Source of the DNA: Eucalyptus grandis
Lineage: Eukaryota > Streptophyta > Magnoliopsida > Myrtales > Myrtaceae
Length of the DNA stretch: 64,000 bases
Assembly (NCBI RefSeq): GCF_016545825.1
Contig: NC_052620.1
Coordinates: 16,740,001 to 16,804,000, forward strand
Direction: 5' to 3'
The translations under genes were made by a program, and so were the position numbers. Positions 36,225-47,560 of the stretch are shown here, in pieces; positions within the stretch are counted from its first letter, which is position 1, and every line of letters starts with the position of its first letter. The notes beneath the pieces were generated by a model that saw only the letters and a list, made by a program, of their open reading frames with translations, was not told the DNA's origin and did no database searches.

Positions 36225-37071
36225 TCTCTGTATTTTTGGAGAAAGAGCTTAGTCAAAACAAAGAAAAAACTTATCAACCGACTTTCTCTCTTAGTTTTGT
36301 TCTTTGCCCGAAATTTTCCACAGATTCAAGTTGATTGTTTTCTCAATAAGAATTCAAACCAAACTCTTCATTTCGTCAGTCTCATTTATCTTTTACTTTT
36401 TGCCAACCTGATATGTTATAAACTCAAAAAAGAAATCAAAACATTATTTAGAACAGAGCTTGCAAAATTGAGAATTGCCAAGATTAGGCTTATTAGCGAA
36501 GTCGCCCCGAAAGCGAAATCCCACCTTGGTCCTCCATGGTTTGGTCATCGCCAGAAAGTCCATCTACAGTCTTCAAAGGTCACTCTCAATAAGCTGGGTT
36601 TTCAAAGGGTAATATTTGATTTCTCTTTCAGGAACTAATTAAATCAAACTGAACCGGACTGTTGCAATTGAGTGAGCAACAGTCGGGATTTTAGTAAAGA
36701 GTGGAGTGGGACTGATCCTCCGCACCACAAATCATCTCAAACTATTCCTGTCAATTTAGTTAATTAATTTATCGAATACGAGAGGTCCAGAAACTACACA
36801 TCTATCATGAAGTTGTACAAGACTTTCCGATGGAGAAATGTCATGCAAGCACGTGGAACTTGCAGGACGGACGCACAAAATCAATGGTACGACAATTCAA
36901 ACATCATTGGTCCAGAAACTACACATCCATCATAAAGTTGTACGAGACTTTTCGATGGAGTCATGTCACACAAGTTGCATGGGACCAAATTTATAGGACG
37001 ACAATTCAAACATCATTGTTCCTACAATTCTAGGCCAATCTCGCTAGGCTAATACAATCATCAATCCAACC
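36225..37071 (+). repeat. Upstream region of CRK copy 1, duplicated at 52325-54080
   Basis: Bases 36225-36640 match 52325-52700 closely (shared phrases include 'AAGAAAAACTTATCAACCGA' and 'AGAACAGAG(C/T)T(T/A)GCAAAATTGAG'). Bases 36790-37071 match 53850-54080, up to the start codon. In the second copy the two blocks are separated by a hAT-like element at about 52722-53830. Confidence 0.8.
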
Positions 37072-37852
37072 ATGAAGTCTTCCTTCGCCGTCTTCCTATC
37101 TCTCTCCTTCTTCATCATCAGAATTTTCATTACTGAAGCCACACCCGCATATCTGTATCATAATTGCACAGACACCACCCTCTTCACTCCCAACTCCACC
37201 TACCGATAAAACCTCGACATCCCCCTCTCTTCCCTCTCCTCCTCTGCCACCAACAGCAAGGATGGCTTTGCCAATGCCACTGCCCGCCAAAACCCTCCAC
37301 GTGCAGCGACTGCGTCGTCACTGGTAAACGGGATATCCTCCAGAAATGCCCTGACCAGCGAGCCTTTGTGATCTGGTACGATGAGTGCATGTTACGATAC
37401 TCGAACGAGTCCGTGTTCTCGGTCATGGAAGATGAGCCTATTTTTACAATGTCCTACGCCGGGAACATCGCTAACTCAGCCAAGTTCTTGCAAGTACTCG
37501 GTGACACCATCAAAGACGTCGCCTGGAGGGGTTCGGGAAACAGATTCGCAACTGCGGAAGCCAATGTTACCACGCCTGAGAAGCTGTACATGATAGCGCA
37601 GTGCACGCCGGACTTGACGCCGTGGGACTGTAACACGTGCCTCCGATCAGTGATTCCGCGTGTTCCCCTGGGGAGGCCAGGAGGGAGGATATTCACCCCG
37701 TGCTGCAACGTGAGGTTCGACATTCGTCCCTTTTATAATGAGGGCCCCGCGCCGGGCCCACCTCCTCCTCCCCCTCTCCCTCCCGAAGGGATATGGAACT
37801 TTCCTTTTGCCTCTCTCTCCCACTACTTTAACACCACAAAACAAGTTGGTTG

Positions 37853-38365
37853 ACGTGCATAATAATTATTTTGTTACTATATTTTTCTATTTTTCTATTT
37901 TTAAAAGTAAATTTTAGAACAAAAATTTGTTTGATAAGGTAAATTTCATTTTTCTATTTTTGAAATAAATTTTTACTTCACAAAGAATTTTGAAATAAAA
38001 ATCAAACGTAAATTTTTTACTTTTCTATTTTTGAAACAAAAATGAGAAATACAAATTTTCTTATCGCTCGCCATCACTACTAGCCGGCCATCCACTCATT
38101 GCCCACCTGTTGTCCACTATTTGCCGCCGCTCATCACCCCCCCCACCTATTGCCATCCGCCTCCCCCTTACCTCCCACTGCGGGCCCCCAAGAAAGAGAA
38201 ATTTTATGTCATGATCAAATTAATTTCTATTTTGGATTTGTGCCATTATCGAATGCGTATTTTTATTTAGAAGCTTGTCCGAGGAATATAAATAGAAAAA
38301 TTAATTTCTGACCAGACGTCATGACTTCGGGACAGAATGATTATTATTTGCACTATTATAGTTGG
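37853..38365. mobile_element. Probable Tourist-like MITE in intron 1 of CRK copy 1
   Basis: The ends are inverted relatives (GTGCATAATAATTATTTT against, inverted, GTGCAAATAATAATCATT). The interior has the family's 'AAATTTCATTTTTCTATTTTTGAAATA' arms around a GC-richer core. It starts just after the exon 1 coding sequence. Boundaries are approximate. Confidence 0.5.
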
Positions 38366-39968
38366 AGTTCTCATTCCAAAAGGATTTATAATTATAAATA
38401 AAAAATAAATAAAAAAACAGCTCCTTTTTTTCCTGCTTTCAAGTCTATCTACGGATTGTTCTGCTCGTCCAGGGTTCTTGCTTTTCGGACGGACAGAGAT
38501 GGTACGAGTCTTTTAATTTCTGAAACATAAGTTAAAAATAAAATAAACTTTAAGCCGAGGCTATCCTCCCATGGCCTTGTGCACAGAAAAGTTGCCGACG
38601 GCAGTCGACTGTTGTGTCTTGTTAGCCTCCCGCTTGGAAGGCAAGTTTGTCTTGATTTGCTAATAGCACTATACACTCGGCCTTAATTTTATGTTCGGAA
38701 AATCCTTTTAGAAAGGGAAAAAAAATCCAATGAAACTGACTGGTGGGTGGTTGGAAGTCTTGCTCAGTCTGGAAAGGGTTAAGCTTTATCCATCCTGTAT
38801 ATGACTAAATCCATTCATTTTTGCAGGTTTTTTCGATTAATTTACTTTTCAATTGTGGATTTCTTGCAAATTTAATCTTATTGCTTTTTTTTTTTTTTTT
38901 TTTTAAATAAAAGCCTCTTCTTCATCGTTACTCTTATAGCAACCTACCCATTCTTTGTCACTTTTATCCCAAGCACTCACTTTTGTGGTGCATATGTTAT
39001 TTATTATTTGCTTTCTCTGAAACAATATGAAGTCTCTGATTAAGATATCAAAGTATTAGCGATTTTATTTTACTATTGATGAAATACTTTTATGCAAAGT
39101 ACGTAAAAAGATATAGGAATATCTAAAAGTACACTAGAAACAGTGACATAAAAAAATTCCTTGTTGAGACACATTGTTATTTTTTTTTTTGTAATTATCA
39201 TGAATGATATTAACTTTTATCAATATAAAATGACTAATATTGAACTGTCATTTTAAAACCCTTTCTTATTTTATGCAATGTTTTGATTTAATTAAAAAAA
39301 TCATTATTGGATTTTAGTATTGGGAGATGTAACTATAATTTTATTTAATCATATGTTTAATGAGGGTTTTTTTTTTTTTCATCCGGTCAACTCATTATAT
39401 GTGTATAACGGACAACCAACAGGAAAAAGTGTAATGATTATATGCGCAACAAAACTAAATACTTGAAAACAGTTGACCGTGTTAATAAAAAGTTAATCTT
39501 GTCCAAGTTATTTTGGATTTTTTCTTGGTAATACCCACTTATTGGAAACTAAAAGATGGAAGCATGTGATATGAGCCTAAAATTTACTTCATAATACAAG
39601 GTCAGATTCACTTCCTAGTTTCTACACAGATATAGGAAAGGAAAAACAAAGAAAATTTGCGAATAAACTCTGGATCCACCGCTTTGAATTTCTATTTGAG
39701 TATTAAGAGAAATTTTATCTCTTCAATGGAAATAGCAATGGATTTAGTCATTGGAAATAACCACACCCTTTTTAGAAATTACCCTCCAATACTGGAAGAA
39801 GCATTTACAGTTTCTTTTATAATTTTTTGCCTTAAGTCATCGTTTGCTAAATTGAAACATCGTATCAAAACTAAGTTAACCCTTCATAATTCCATGGCAT
39901 TTCTTTTATGAGAAGCAAACATATAGATCAAAATTCAGGCTTCAATTCACGTAATGGAATGTGTACAG
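38366..39968. other. Remainder of intron 1, CRK copy 1
   Basis: The stretch 39100-39560 is homologous to 55460-55950 in intron 1 of copy 2, showing that the duplication included introns. The rest is AT-rich and unremarkable. Confidence 0.6.
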
Positions 39969-40310
39969 GAAAAAGCAACAAATCAGGAAAAAAAAACAAC
40001 AAATCAGCCGTGATAACTATCAGCATTATCGTTCCTGTTGGAGGTGTTATGGTACTTTTTCTTACTTGTGGTTTGCTTCGAAGAAAAGGAAAGAAGACGT
40101 ATGAAGTCGTCGATGATAAAAGCCGTAAATTGACTATTTTTCCTTTATATTTCGTAAACTACTTAATGCCGTATAATTGAGCATATTATGAAACTTCTTT
40201 ATTGTTCATAAGGAATCAAATATATTAAGGTACTATTAGGACTGTTAATTGCGGTGCATATGATACCCTAAAATTATTACTAAAAGCCAACGTACATTTG
40301 ATATCATAAA

Positions 40311-40765
40311 CAATTGATTGAAAAACCACTATCAACTTTTGTCATTAACATACGAAACTAAAGTTATAAGCTTTAGGATATGCCCGGGTACATATAGATG
40401 TTTCATTATATGTACCTCAAAAAAATTCGTGTCCTTGTAATAGAATGTAAAATGATGCTATCATGATTTTTCATCAATTATATTTTTAAGAAAAACTTAC
40501 ATAAGTTAGTAGGAATATATAAAGATTTTGTAGAAACAATTGATTGAAAAACTACTATCAACTTTTGTTGATAACATACGAAACTAAAGTTATAAGCTTT
40601 AAGGACATGCACGGCTACATATAGATGTTTCATTATATGTACCTCAAAAAAGTTTTGTGTCCTTGTAATAGAATCATAAAATGATGCTATCATGATTTTT
40701 CATCAATTATTTTTCTAAGAAAAACTTAGATAAGTTAGTAGGAATGTATAAAGATTTTGTAGAAA
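40311..40765. repeat. 226-bp tandem duplication in CRK copy 1 intron 2
   Basis: Two copies in direct tandem, 40311-40536 and 40537-40765, each starting CAATTGATTGAAAAA and ending TTTTGTAGAAA. They differ at only a few positions, so the duplication is fairly recent. It lies in the intron after the transmembrane exon. Confidence 0.85.
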
Positions 40766-42987
40766 TATTGAATCTAGTAATTTGATTGTGTTACTAATTC
40801 ACGTTATCAAATAAGAAATTACAAGAATAATATTTCATTTCTATGAACATTAAATAAAATTAATCATATGAAACAATTCCAGACATGTTACAACAATAAT
40901 CGATTTCAGAAAAGACATGAAACGAGTTCAAAATTGAAGTACTCTACCCGAGTATACTGTGGCTTTTTTGTGTGTCTATAATTTGGCTTACTAAAACAAA
41001 TGTCGTTTCCTTTTTCCCATAAGTTTGGCAAATATGCGAGAAACGGAAGTTTTATACAAATTCACGCAAGTAAATGTAATTTACTAATAGAGGTATCAAC
41101 ATCAAATATGTAAATTTTGTTGCTGCAATTCGAAATTCTTCATTTTCAAGATGTGATAGGGAAAACCATGCCTACAAATCTAAATCCATAGAATGTTTTT
41201 GGCCAATGAAACGATAGAGCTGGGTGTACATCCGTTTAAATTTATTCGCGACTTAAACTCCACCTGCAATGAAATAGGATTTTGAATTCCCCTTTCCAAT
41301 GGGTAAGTTAAGCTTGTTCATCCACCAAAAAGAGTGGAGGACTAGTGCCACTACAACCCTATATTGACTTTAGTACAAGATGTTCCACGGCAGGGATATA
41401 TCTCAGAAACTCCTAATTGCTGGTGTACAACTTGGGGTGAGCATCGGGCCCATTTCAACTTGGGAACCGGCGAGAACCGGCCTGCTTGGTTCAATTCTGA
41501 GCTAATCACCCAATTAGGCTAGTTTTTGAGCTAAATGATTCCAAAAAGATTTTGAAGCCTCTATTTGAAAAAAAAAAAAATTGCACTCAACAAGATTAGA
41601 ACCATGTCTTCAGTATGGACAAATAATCACATAACCCACTTGACCAAAATAAAATAATGCAACTTTTACATTTTATTATAATAAATGTATTTTTTAACCA
41701 AAATATTGAAATGAGCCGGTGGAACAAGCAAGTTTGGAAATGACAAATTTGGTTTCCAATGCTAGATTGGGAATCAGTCCATCCCGAGACGAATCACCTC
41801 TTTATACAACAACCAGCACCCTATGACACTCAACAATAATCAAGAGTCAAAGATAATATTCCGAAATGGAAAGATCTGATTCTTTATGCTCTTTCAACTT
41901 TCATAACTATTTTTTACCCAAAAAAAAGAAAAAAAAAACCTTCAAAACTATGTACAAGCACATATAATGCAATCAACAGAAGAAGAGTTTGGGAATTTAA
42001 CAACTCATTTCTGGTCTCCTTGATGAAATAGTTGCAGCCATTCCACAAAAATCTCACCAAAACCTATGAAAATGTCTCCCTTTCATAGCCCGTTGCATTA
42101 GACAATTCAAATCCCAAATTACCAATATCATTATTAAGAAAATAGAGGTGAAGGGCACTTTTCAGACTTGCTTAGAGAAACTGTATCCAAGGAGTAAATG
42201 GGATCTAATCTTAGTGCTTTCATGACACAGAAAACAGAGAGTTTTGCCATGGTTAGAAAACTATCTCCCTAGAAATACAAGCAGCTTATCTTGCACAGCC
42301 AACCATGATATGAATCCAAACTTTGACAAATTAGGTGAAAATCAAATTAGCCAATACTATTCAACTCTTGTGCCTCTTTTCCTGACAATCTTTCAAGCTG
42401 AAGCAGATGTAGGAATGTCGCTAGAAGAAGAAGTGCTAGTATCTTGGTTTTGCAAAGGAGAATTTGGACAATTTACTACTCAAATAATTGCGTAGGTTGA
42501 TACCGAGTCTTCAGACTGCATTGGGCCTTAAATCAGTTGCTTTTGCACTTCAAAGAAGAGCGGCGTCTTAAACTACTCTTTTTGGGATGCCATGAGTCAT
42601 GCTAGAGGGAAAGAGATTCAACATAACCAACAAGATAACGAGGCCTCAAAATGATACTAACCTATAGCAATTCTCTTCAAGCATAGGTAGTGTCTGAACC
42701 GCATTTAATAGACCTAACACTACCTTCAGCATGAAGAAGTGATCATTATATGAAATTCATCTCATTATTTTATTTCCTATAGTATTTATGACATTATTTT
42801 TTTCTTTTCTTCATGACCAATCAAGTGAGGAAAGATTTTTTTGGGGTAGGGGGGGGACACAACCATGCCAGTCTAATCCGAAGCTTTTCATTATAATAAT
42901 TTCTCAAGCATTGGCAACCCTACAAGTGCAACTAGGAGCCATTGTCGATGTAATTTGATAATCAAATTGATTTGTTCGGCAACGTAG
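40766..42987. other. Rest of intron 2, CRK copy 1
   Basis: Bases 41840-42440 match 58660-59200 in the second copy. Apart from the hAT-like element at 41432-41802 no other feature is recognised. Confidence 0.6.
41432..41802. mobile_element. Short hAT-like MITE
   Basis: A 371-bp segment with ends TTGGGGTGAGC and, inverted, AAGAGGTGATTC, flanked by TGTACAAC and TATACAAC (7 of 8 match). GGGAACCGG-type sequence near the left end links it to the GGTTCC hAT family at 25577. It lies in the intron between the transmembrane and first kinase exons of CRK copy 1. Confidence 0.6.
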
Positions 42988-44572
42988 GTGCAAATGAACT
43001 TACTACCGTGGAGTCCTCACAATTGGACTTGGCTACAATACAAGCCACAACAAATGATTTCTATCCTGAAAACAAGTTGGGTGAAGGTGGTTTGGTGAAG
43101 TTTTCCAATTACATATTACATATTAGTTAGAAATAATCCAAAATTGCTTTATATATGAATTGAATTGAACATAATGAATGTTGAAGAAAAAGAAACATGT
43201 AAAGCTTTTTTATGGTAGCTTCTAAGCAGTTGTGATAACAAATTAAATGATAGATACAAAACACTATAAGGTAGACTTCCTAATGGACAACAAATTGCTG
43301 TGAAGAGGCTATCTCAAAGCTCAAGATAGGGTGATGAAGAATTTAAGAACGAAGTTCTATTAGTTGTGAAGCTTCAACATAGAAACCTTGTATGACTGCT
43401 TAGATTTTGCTTAGAGGGAATCAAAAAGCTACTTGCCTACAAGTTTGTGCCAAATAAAAGCCTTGATTATTTCTTATTTGGTATGTTGCACTTTAACCTT
43501 CTTATTTGCAAAATGTACCATTTGCTTGAAATCAAATGGTCAAGCTCTCACTAGCTGTGGAAACCTTGAAAATTTTGGGTTTTGTTCTTTTAATTGATTA
43601 TAGGTTTTTCTTGAACTATCTTTGATGAATGAGAGTAAATATATTTTGGTATTGTGTGATGAGCTTCACCTTAAGTTTTTGAGAGGTGTCACATCCTGGC
43701 ACATTAATGAATTTTGGTACAGTGATGCAGATCCCGAAAAATAGGGACAATTGGATTGGCCTCTACATTACAAAATAGTCTCTAGGATCACTCAAGGGAT
43801 GCTCTATTTACATGAAAATTCTTGTCTCTAAATCTTTCATCGTGACCTAAAGCATAGCAATATCTTGTTAGATAGTGAAATGAATGCGATGATTTTGGAT
43901 TTTCGCATGGCAAGAATTTTTTGAGGTGATCAAACTCAAGCTAACACAAATAAAATTGTGGGGACTTTGTAAGTCTTAGTTTTTGAATAGATGACCTTGT
44001 GATTAGATGCCAGACTTGCTCATTTTATCTATTCAAGGATGCTGCATGATTTGAATCTAAATTTGCAATATACATGTGGCTAATGTTCATTTTGCAATGG
44101 TTACATGTCTCTAGAATATCCAATGCATTGGAGAATTCTCAATGAATCTGATGTTTATAGTTTTGGAATACTAATTCTAGGGATCATTTGTGGAAAGAAG
44201 AATAACTTCTACCACCAACTAGAAGGGGTTAAATATCTTGCTAGTTATGTAAGTTTCACCGTGCTACCATGAGACACCACACCTTCTGTAACTCTAGTTG
44301 AGTGAAATAGAAATCCCTTTGCGAAAACTAAGTCCTTTTAGGGTGTGCATGACAATATTTATGTTTCTTTATGTCTTTGTTTCTCTGTTCCCCAGAATAA
44401 GTTTGAAATAGAAATCTGTTTGGTAACGTAATTTCATTTTCTTATTTTTGGAATAGATTTATATCCTCGAAATACATTTGGAAAAAAAAATCAGAAGCTA
44501 AAATTTTTAACTATTTTATTTTGGGAATAAAAGTAAGAAATGAAAAATCTTCTCATCGTTCACTCTCATCAT

Positions 44573-45689
44573 CTATGAAGCACGGACACGTTGTCCGTGC
44601 TTCCGTGTCGTGTCCGACACGTGTCGGAGCGTGTCGGACACGTTGACACGCGTCGACACGCAGTCAACCTTTGCCCGACACGTTTGGACACGCGTGTTCG
44701 GCAGACGATGAAGGGTGGAAGTGACGGCGAGGGAGCAGAGACGGACCGACGGCGAGCCCGCGACGGCGAGAGACGGCCAGAGAAAGAGCGGCGAGGAAGG
44801 GGGTCGTGTGCGGCGAGCGACGAGGACATGGCTAAGTGCTGCACTTGCAAACCAGAGACATGCAGAGATGGGTTTGAGGGCACTAACGGCATTGTCAAGA
44901 GCGTCGTCTCCGGAAGTCTCAACCAAATCACCTCACCTAGTCACACGACTCCTCACCATGGTCCACCCATCTTCCGGCTCCAACTCTGGCGGCGGCGGAG
45001 CAGCAATTTCACCAAGGTGGAGGACGCGATCGCGGCCGTGCCTAATCATGGGACCCGCCGCTTCGTGATCTACGTGAAAAAGGGCGTGTAACGGGAGAAC
45101 GTGGAGATCAAGAAGAAGAAGTGGATCGTGCGGCGAGTGGCGAGCGGCAAGCGGCGAGGAAGGAGACAGATCTAGTGGAGGAGAAGAGGAAGGGTCGTGC
45201 GGCAAGTGGCAAAGGAGAATGAGATGAAAGTAAAGCTAGGGTTTTTGATAGGATGGCCATCGTGAGGGGAAGTGACAGGACAGCTTGTCTATCATGTCAA
45301 TGAATAAAGTGGTGGGGGGGGGAATGGACGACGTGGGGAGGGATGGGGAGGGAAAAAAAGTGAAAAATTTGAGGAGAAAAGAGACGAGGGAAGTTTGGGC
45401 CCGGGGGGCGGGGGTTTTGTAAAATAAAAATAAATTTGGGGGAAGGGGAATTTCGAAAAATAAATGTAAATTTGAGATAATGAAATAAAAAAAAAATTTA
45501 TTAAGATTTATTAATATTATTAATATAAATTCATTGTAAATTTGAATCAAATTAATTAAAAATAAAAATATTTATTTAATATTTAACGTGTCGGAACGTG
45601 TCGAAATTCACTACTTTTTGAGAAATGACGTGTCGCGTGTCGTGTCGTGTCGTATCGCGTGTCCGTGTCGCCGTGTCCGTGCTACATAG
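44573..45689 (+). mobile_element. hAT-like element carrying pectin methylesterase fragments (copy B)
   Basis: A 1117-bp element with a perfect 8-bp duplication CTCATCAT (44565-44572 and 45690-45697). Its inverted ends CTATGAAGCACGGACACG and CTATGTAGCACGGACACG differ at one base. CGTGTCGG-type repeats fill both subterminal zones. The interior holds gene-derived sequence (separate entry). A GC-rich core followed by an AT-rich right third is shared with the copies at 15818 and 52722. No transposase is present. Confidence 0.9.
44820..45115 (+). pseudogene. Captured pectin methylesterase fragment (PMEI plus catalytic start)
   Basis: Translation recovers two parts of a plant type I pectin methylesterase in gene order. 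The first is the end of the inhibitor-like PMEI domain: TWLSAALANQ, then after a frame change ETCRDGFEGTNGIVKSVVSG, then LLTMVHPS. The second is the start of the catalytic domain: SNFTKVEDAIAAVPNHGTRR and FVIYVKKGV, followed by a stop where Tyr is expected, then RENVEIKKKKW. The parts need at least two frame changes and one stop to read through, so the fragment is non-functional. It lies wholly inside the hAT-like element. Active enzymes de-esterify cell-wall pectin; here only the origin of the sequence is informative. Confidence 0.85.
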
Positions 45690-46435
45690 CTCATCATTGC
45701 CCACTACACACGAGAGGCTAGACATCCGCCCCTGATCACTGTACGTCGGCTGCCACCACTGGACACCGACCTCTAGACGTCAAATGCCACGACGCCAGAT
45801 GCCTGCCACCCACCACAGGATGCTTGTTGTCGGCCAGACACCGGATGTTGGTCAACTACCACTAGTCACCGGCCACTACCACCTCAAGAAATAGAAATTT
45901 TATTTTTTTATCAAACGAATCTCTATTCTAGAAACAAAAATTTTGAGTTGCTATGAAATGCGTTTCTTTACTCATAAACTTGTCCAAGGAATAGAAATTG
46001 ATTTTTGTTCTAGAAATTTTGTCATGTGCGTCCTTAACCTACATAAGACTTATTATTATTTTTGTTCCTTGGTCATATATGGTTATTTACTAGAGTCAGA
46101 TGTCTTGCATGATGAGTCATTGAATTAATGCCATGGTTCTATGAAGATTTTCCCAACTTATTCTTGTAGGTGTGGAATCAATAGAGAGAAGGCATGCCCT
46201 TGGAAGTAGTGGACCCAACTATCATGGATTCATATTCAAGAGATCTAGTGTTTTGATGCCTACATATTTGCTTACTATGCACCCAGCTATCACCTCGACA
46301 TCCAGCTTTCTTCATCCGAAGTAGATCACACATTGAGCATCCCGATGAGAGCTTGAATCGGAGGAATTCGCCAATAAGATGATGCATTCATCAACCAATG
46401 ACATGTTAGTTACCAAATTGTACCCCCGATAATGG

Positions 46436-46771
46436 CGGCATAAGCGAAATCTTTCTTCATGAATGGTCTCATGGTGAGATTGTGTGGCCTTGCACCATGA
46501 TTTTTTATGAACCATGAGCAGAAGTCTATGTATTTGAAGAATAAGCTCTTAATTGCTCAAACGGGGTTGTGTGCATTTAAAAAGAAGACCCTACACATGT
46601 TATCCATCATAGTTATTATGATTCTTCTAAGTTTTTGTTACTATTTGAAGCTAAATCATAAATCAATCCATTGTAATCTCCCACATTTGCATGTTATTGT
46701 GCTTCTATAAGGCTTAATACTACTCTTGTCTAGACTAAATAATGAAGTGTTCGTTGACTGACCCACTAGAC
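46436..46771. other. 3' flank of CRK copy 1, no gene seen
   Basis: Short frames at 46507-46710 show no recognisable domain. Confidence 0.4.
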
Positions 46772-47560
46772 TATACATTTCTTCCCTTGTGAAACTAGTT
46801 GGGCTTTGGTGTTGTTAAAATTATATCTGTAAGCAGTAGGTGTCCCATCTCGAATAGGTTTTTTCTTGGGCACCAATCACCTTGGGTGTGATTTGTGGGC
46901 CCTTATTGTAAAATGCAAATCTTGTCTGGCCCATCTCCATGAAATCCAAGTTGTCCACCATTACCGTGAGGCCAGTCAGTTAGCAAACTTGAAGCTCTCC
47001 CTTGTAATTGGTTGCTTACCCCACATCAACCCTTTTAAGCAATCCTTCATTCATAAGCCTTCTTTGTTGCTTGAAATCCTTGGTTGAAGAAATGAAAGCG
47101 ATCCATCCCCACCCCAAACCTCTCCCCCCCAAAAAAAAAAAAGAAGAAAAACCGAAAGTCTTTGTATTCTTTGACAGTGTTTATAATTCAAGACGAAGAC
47201 AAAGATTATTCTTTGCCTTGTGAATGCACTTTCTCTAACAAAATCAGGAATAAATTTAGTGCAATCATGTCTTCTAAGTTCTTTGATCAATTGATGTAAC
47301 TTTCAGCTAATTGTCACGGTATTTAAATTATATTAGCTCTATCAATATCTTATCATGGAGTTGACCTGGATAAGCGTTTGATTGTTATCTTTCTCCAACG
47401 ATTTATGGCTGATGGGTTTTTGCAAAACCCTCACCAACGATGACCACTAATCTACAAGCCATCTATAATGAGAGTTTCAAACTGATTTTGGCTCTCTTTT
47501 TTTGTATAGTTTTGTCCATCACCTATTAGTTTCTTCTAGTAGTGTTAGCTCACTTACGTA
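46772..47560 (+). mobile_element. LINE-type remnant with RNase H-like fragment, copy 2
   Basis: Direct repeat of 34368-35130. The translation near 46905-46985 reads VKCKSCLAHLHEIQVVHHY then REASQLANL, the same RNase H-like C-terminal piece. Homology continues into the non-coding tail ('GAGTTTCAAACTGATTTTGGC' against 'GAGTTTAGCACCGATTTTGAC'). The two copies flank CRK copy 1. Confidence 0.6.

Larger units (their letters stand above)
44341..46033. mobile_element. Tourist-like MITE split by a nested hAT-like element
   Basis: The outer ends GGGTGTGCATGAC and, inverted, GGACGCACATGAC are flanked by TTA on both sides (44338-44340 and 46034-46036), a PIF/Harbinger-type duplication. Without the hAT insertion at 44573-45689 and one of its 8-bp target copies, the MITE is about 570 bp and matches 27782-28243. 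It sits between the last two kinase exons of CRK copy 1. Confidence 0.8.
37072..46430 (+). pseudogene. DUF26 cysteine-rich receptor-like kinase pseudogene, copy 1
   Basis: All seven exons of a typical CRK gene can be recognised, every one except the transmembrane exon visibly damaged. Exon 1 (37072-37790): signal peptide, a stop after STYR at about 37207, then a deletion of roughly 20 codons with a frameshift between NATARQNPP and CSDCV that removes the first cysteine of DUF26-1; the second DUF26 (C-x8-C-x2-C in CTPDLTPWDCNTC) survives. Exon 2 (39969-40124): transmembrane segment, intact. Exon 3 (42988-43100): reads to KLGEGG, then a one-base loss breaks the glycine loop. Exon 4 (43265-43480): IAVKRLSQSS and LQHRNLV, two stops. 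Exon 5 (43731-43968): [11 protein letters not shown], with the activation-loop DFG changed to DFR, and stops. Exon 6 (about 44100-44248): SDVYSFGILIL. Exon 7 (about 46164-46430): PLEVVDPTIMDSYS. CRKs are plasma-membrane defence and redox kinases; this copy cannot give an active one. Confidence 0.92.

Noticed and set aside
37164..37853. 229-codon frame as an intact DUF26 gene
   Set aside because: Its N terminus is out-of-frame sequence joined by a deletion; the real start at 37072 hits a stop, so this is pseudogene exon 1.
41590..41660. Possible tRNA-like sequence in the short hAT-like element
   Set aside because: A few bases recall the TpsiC-loop antisense, but there is no cloverleaf, acceptor pairing or complete anticodon arm.
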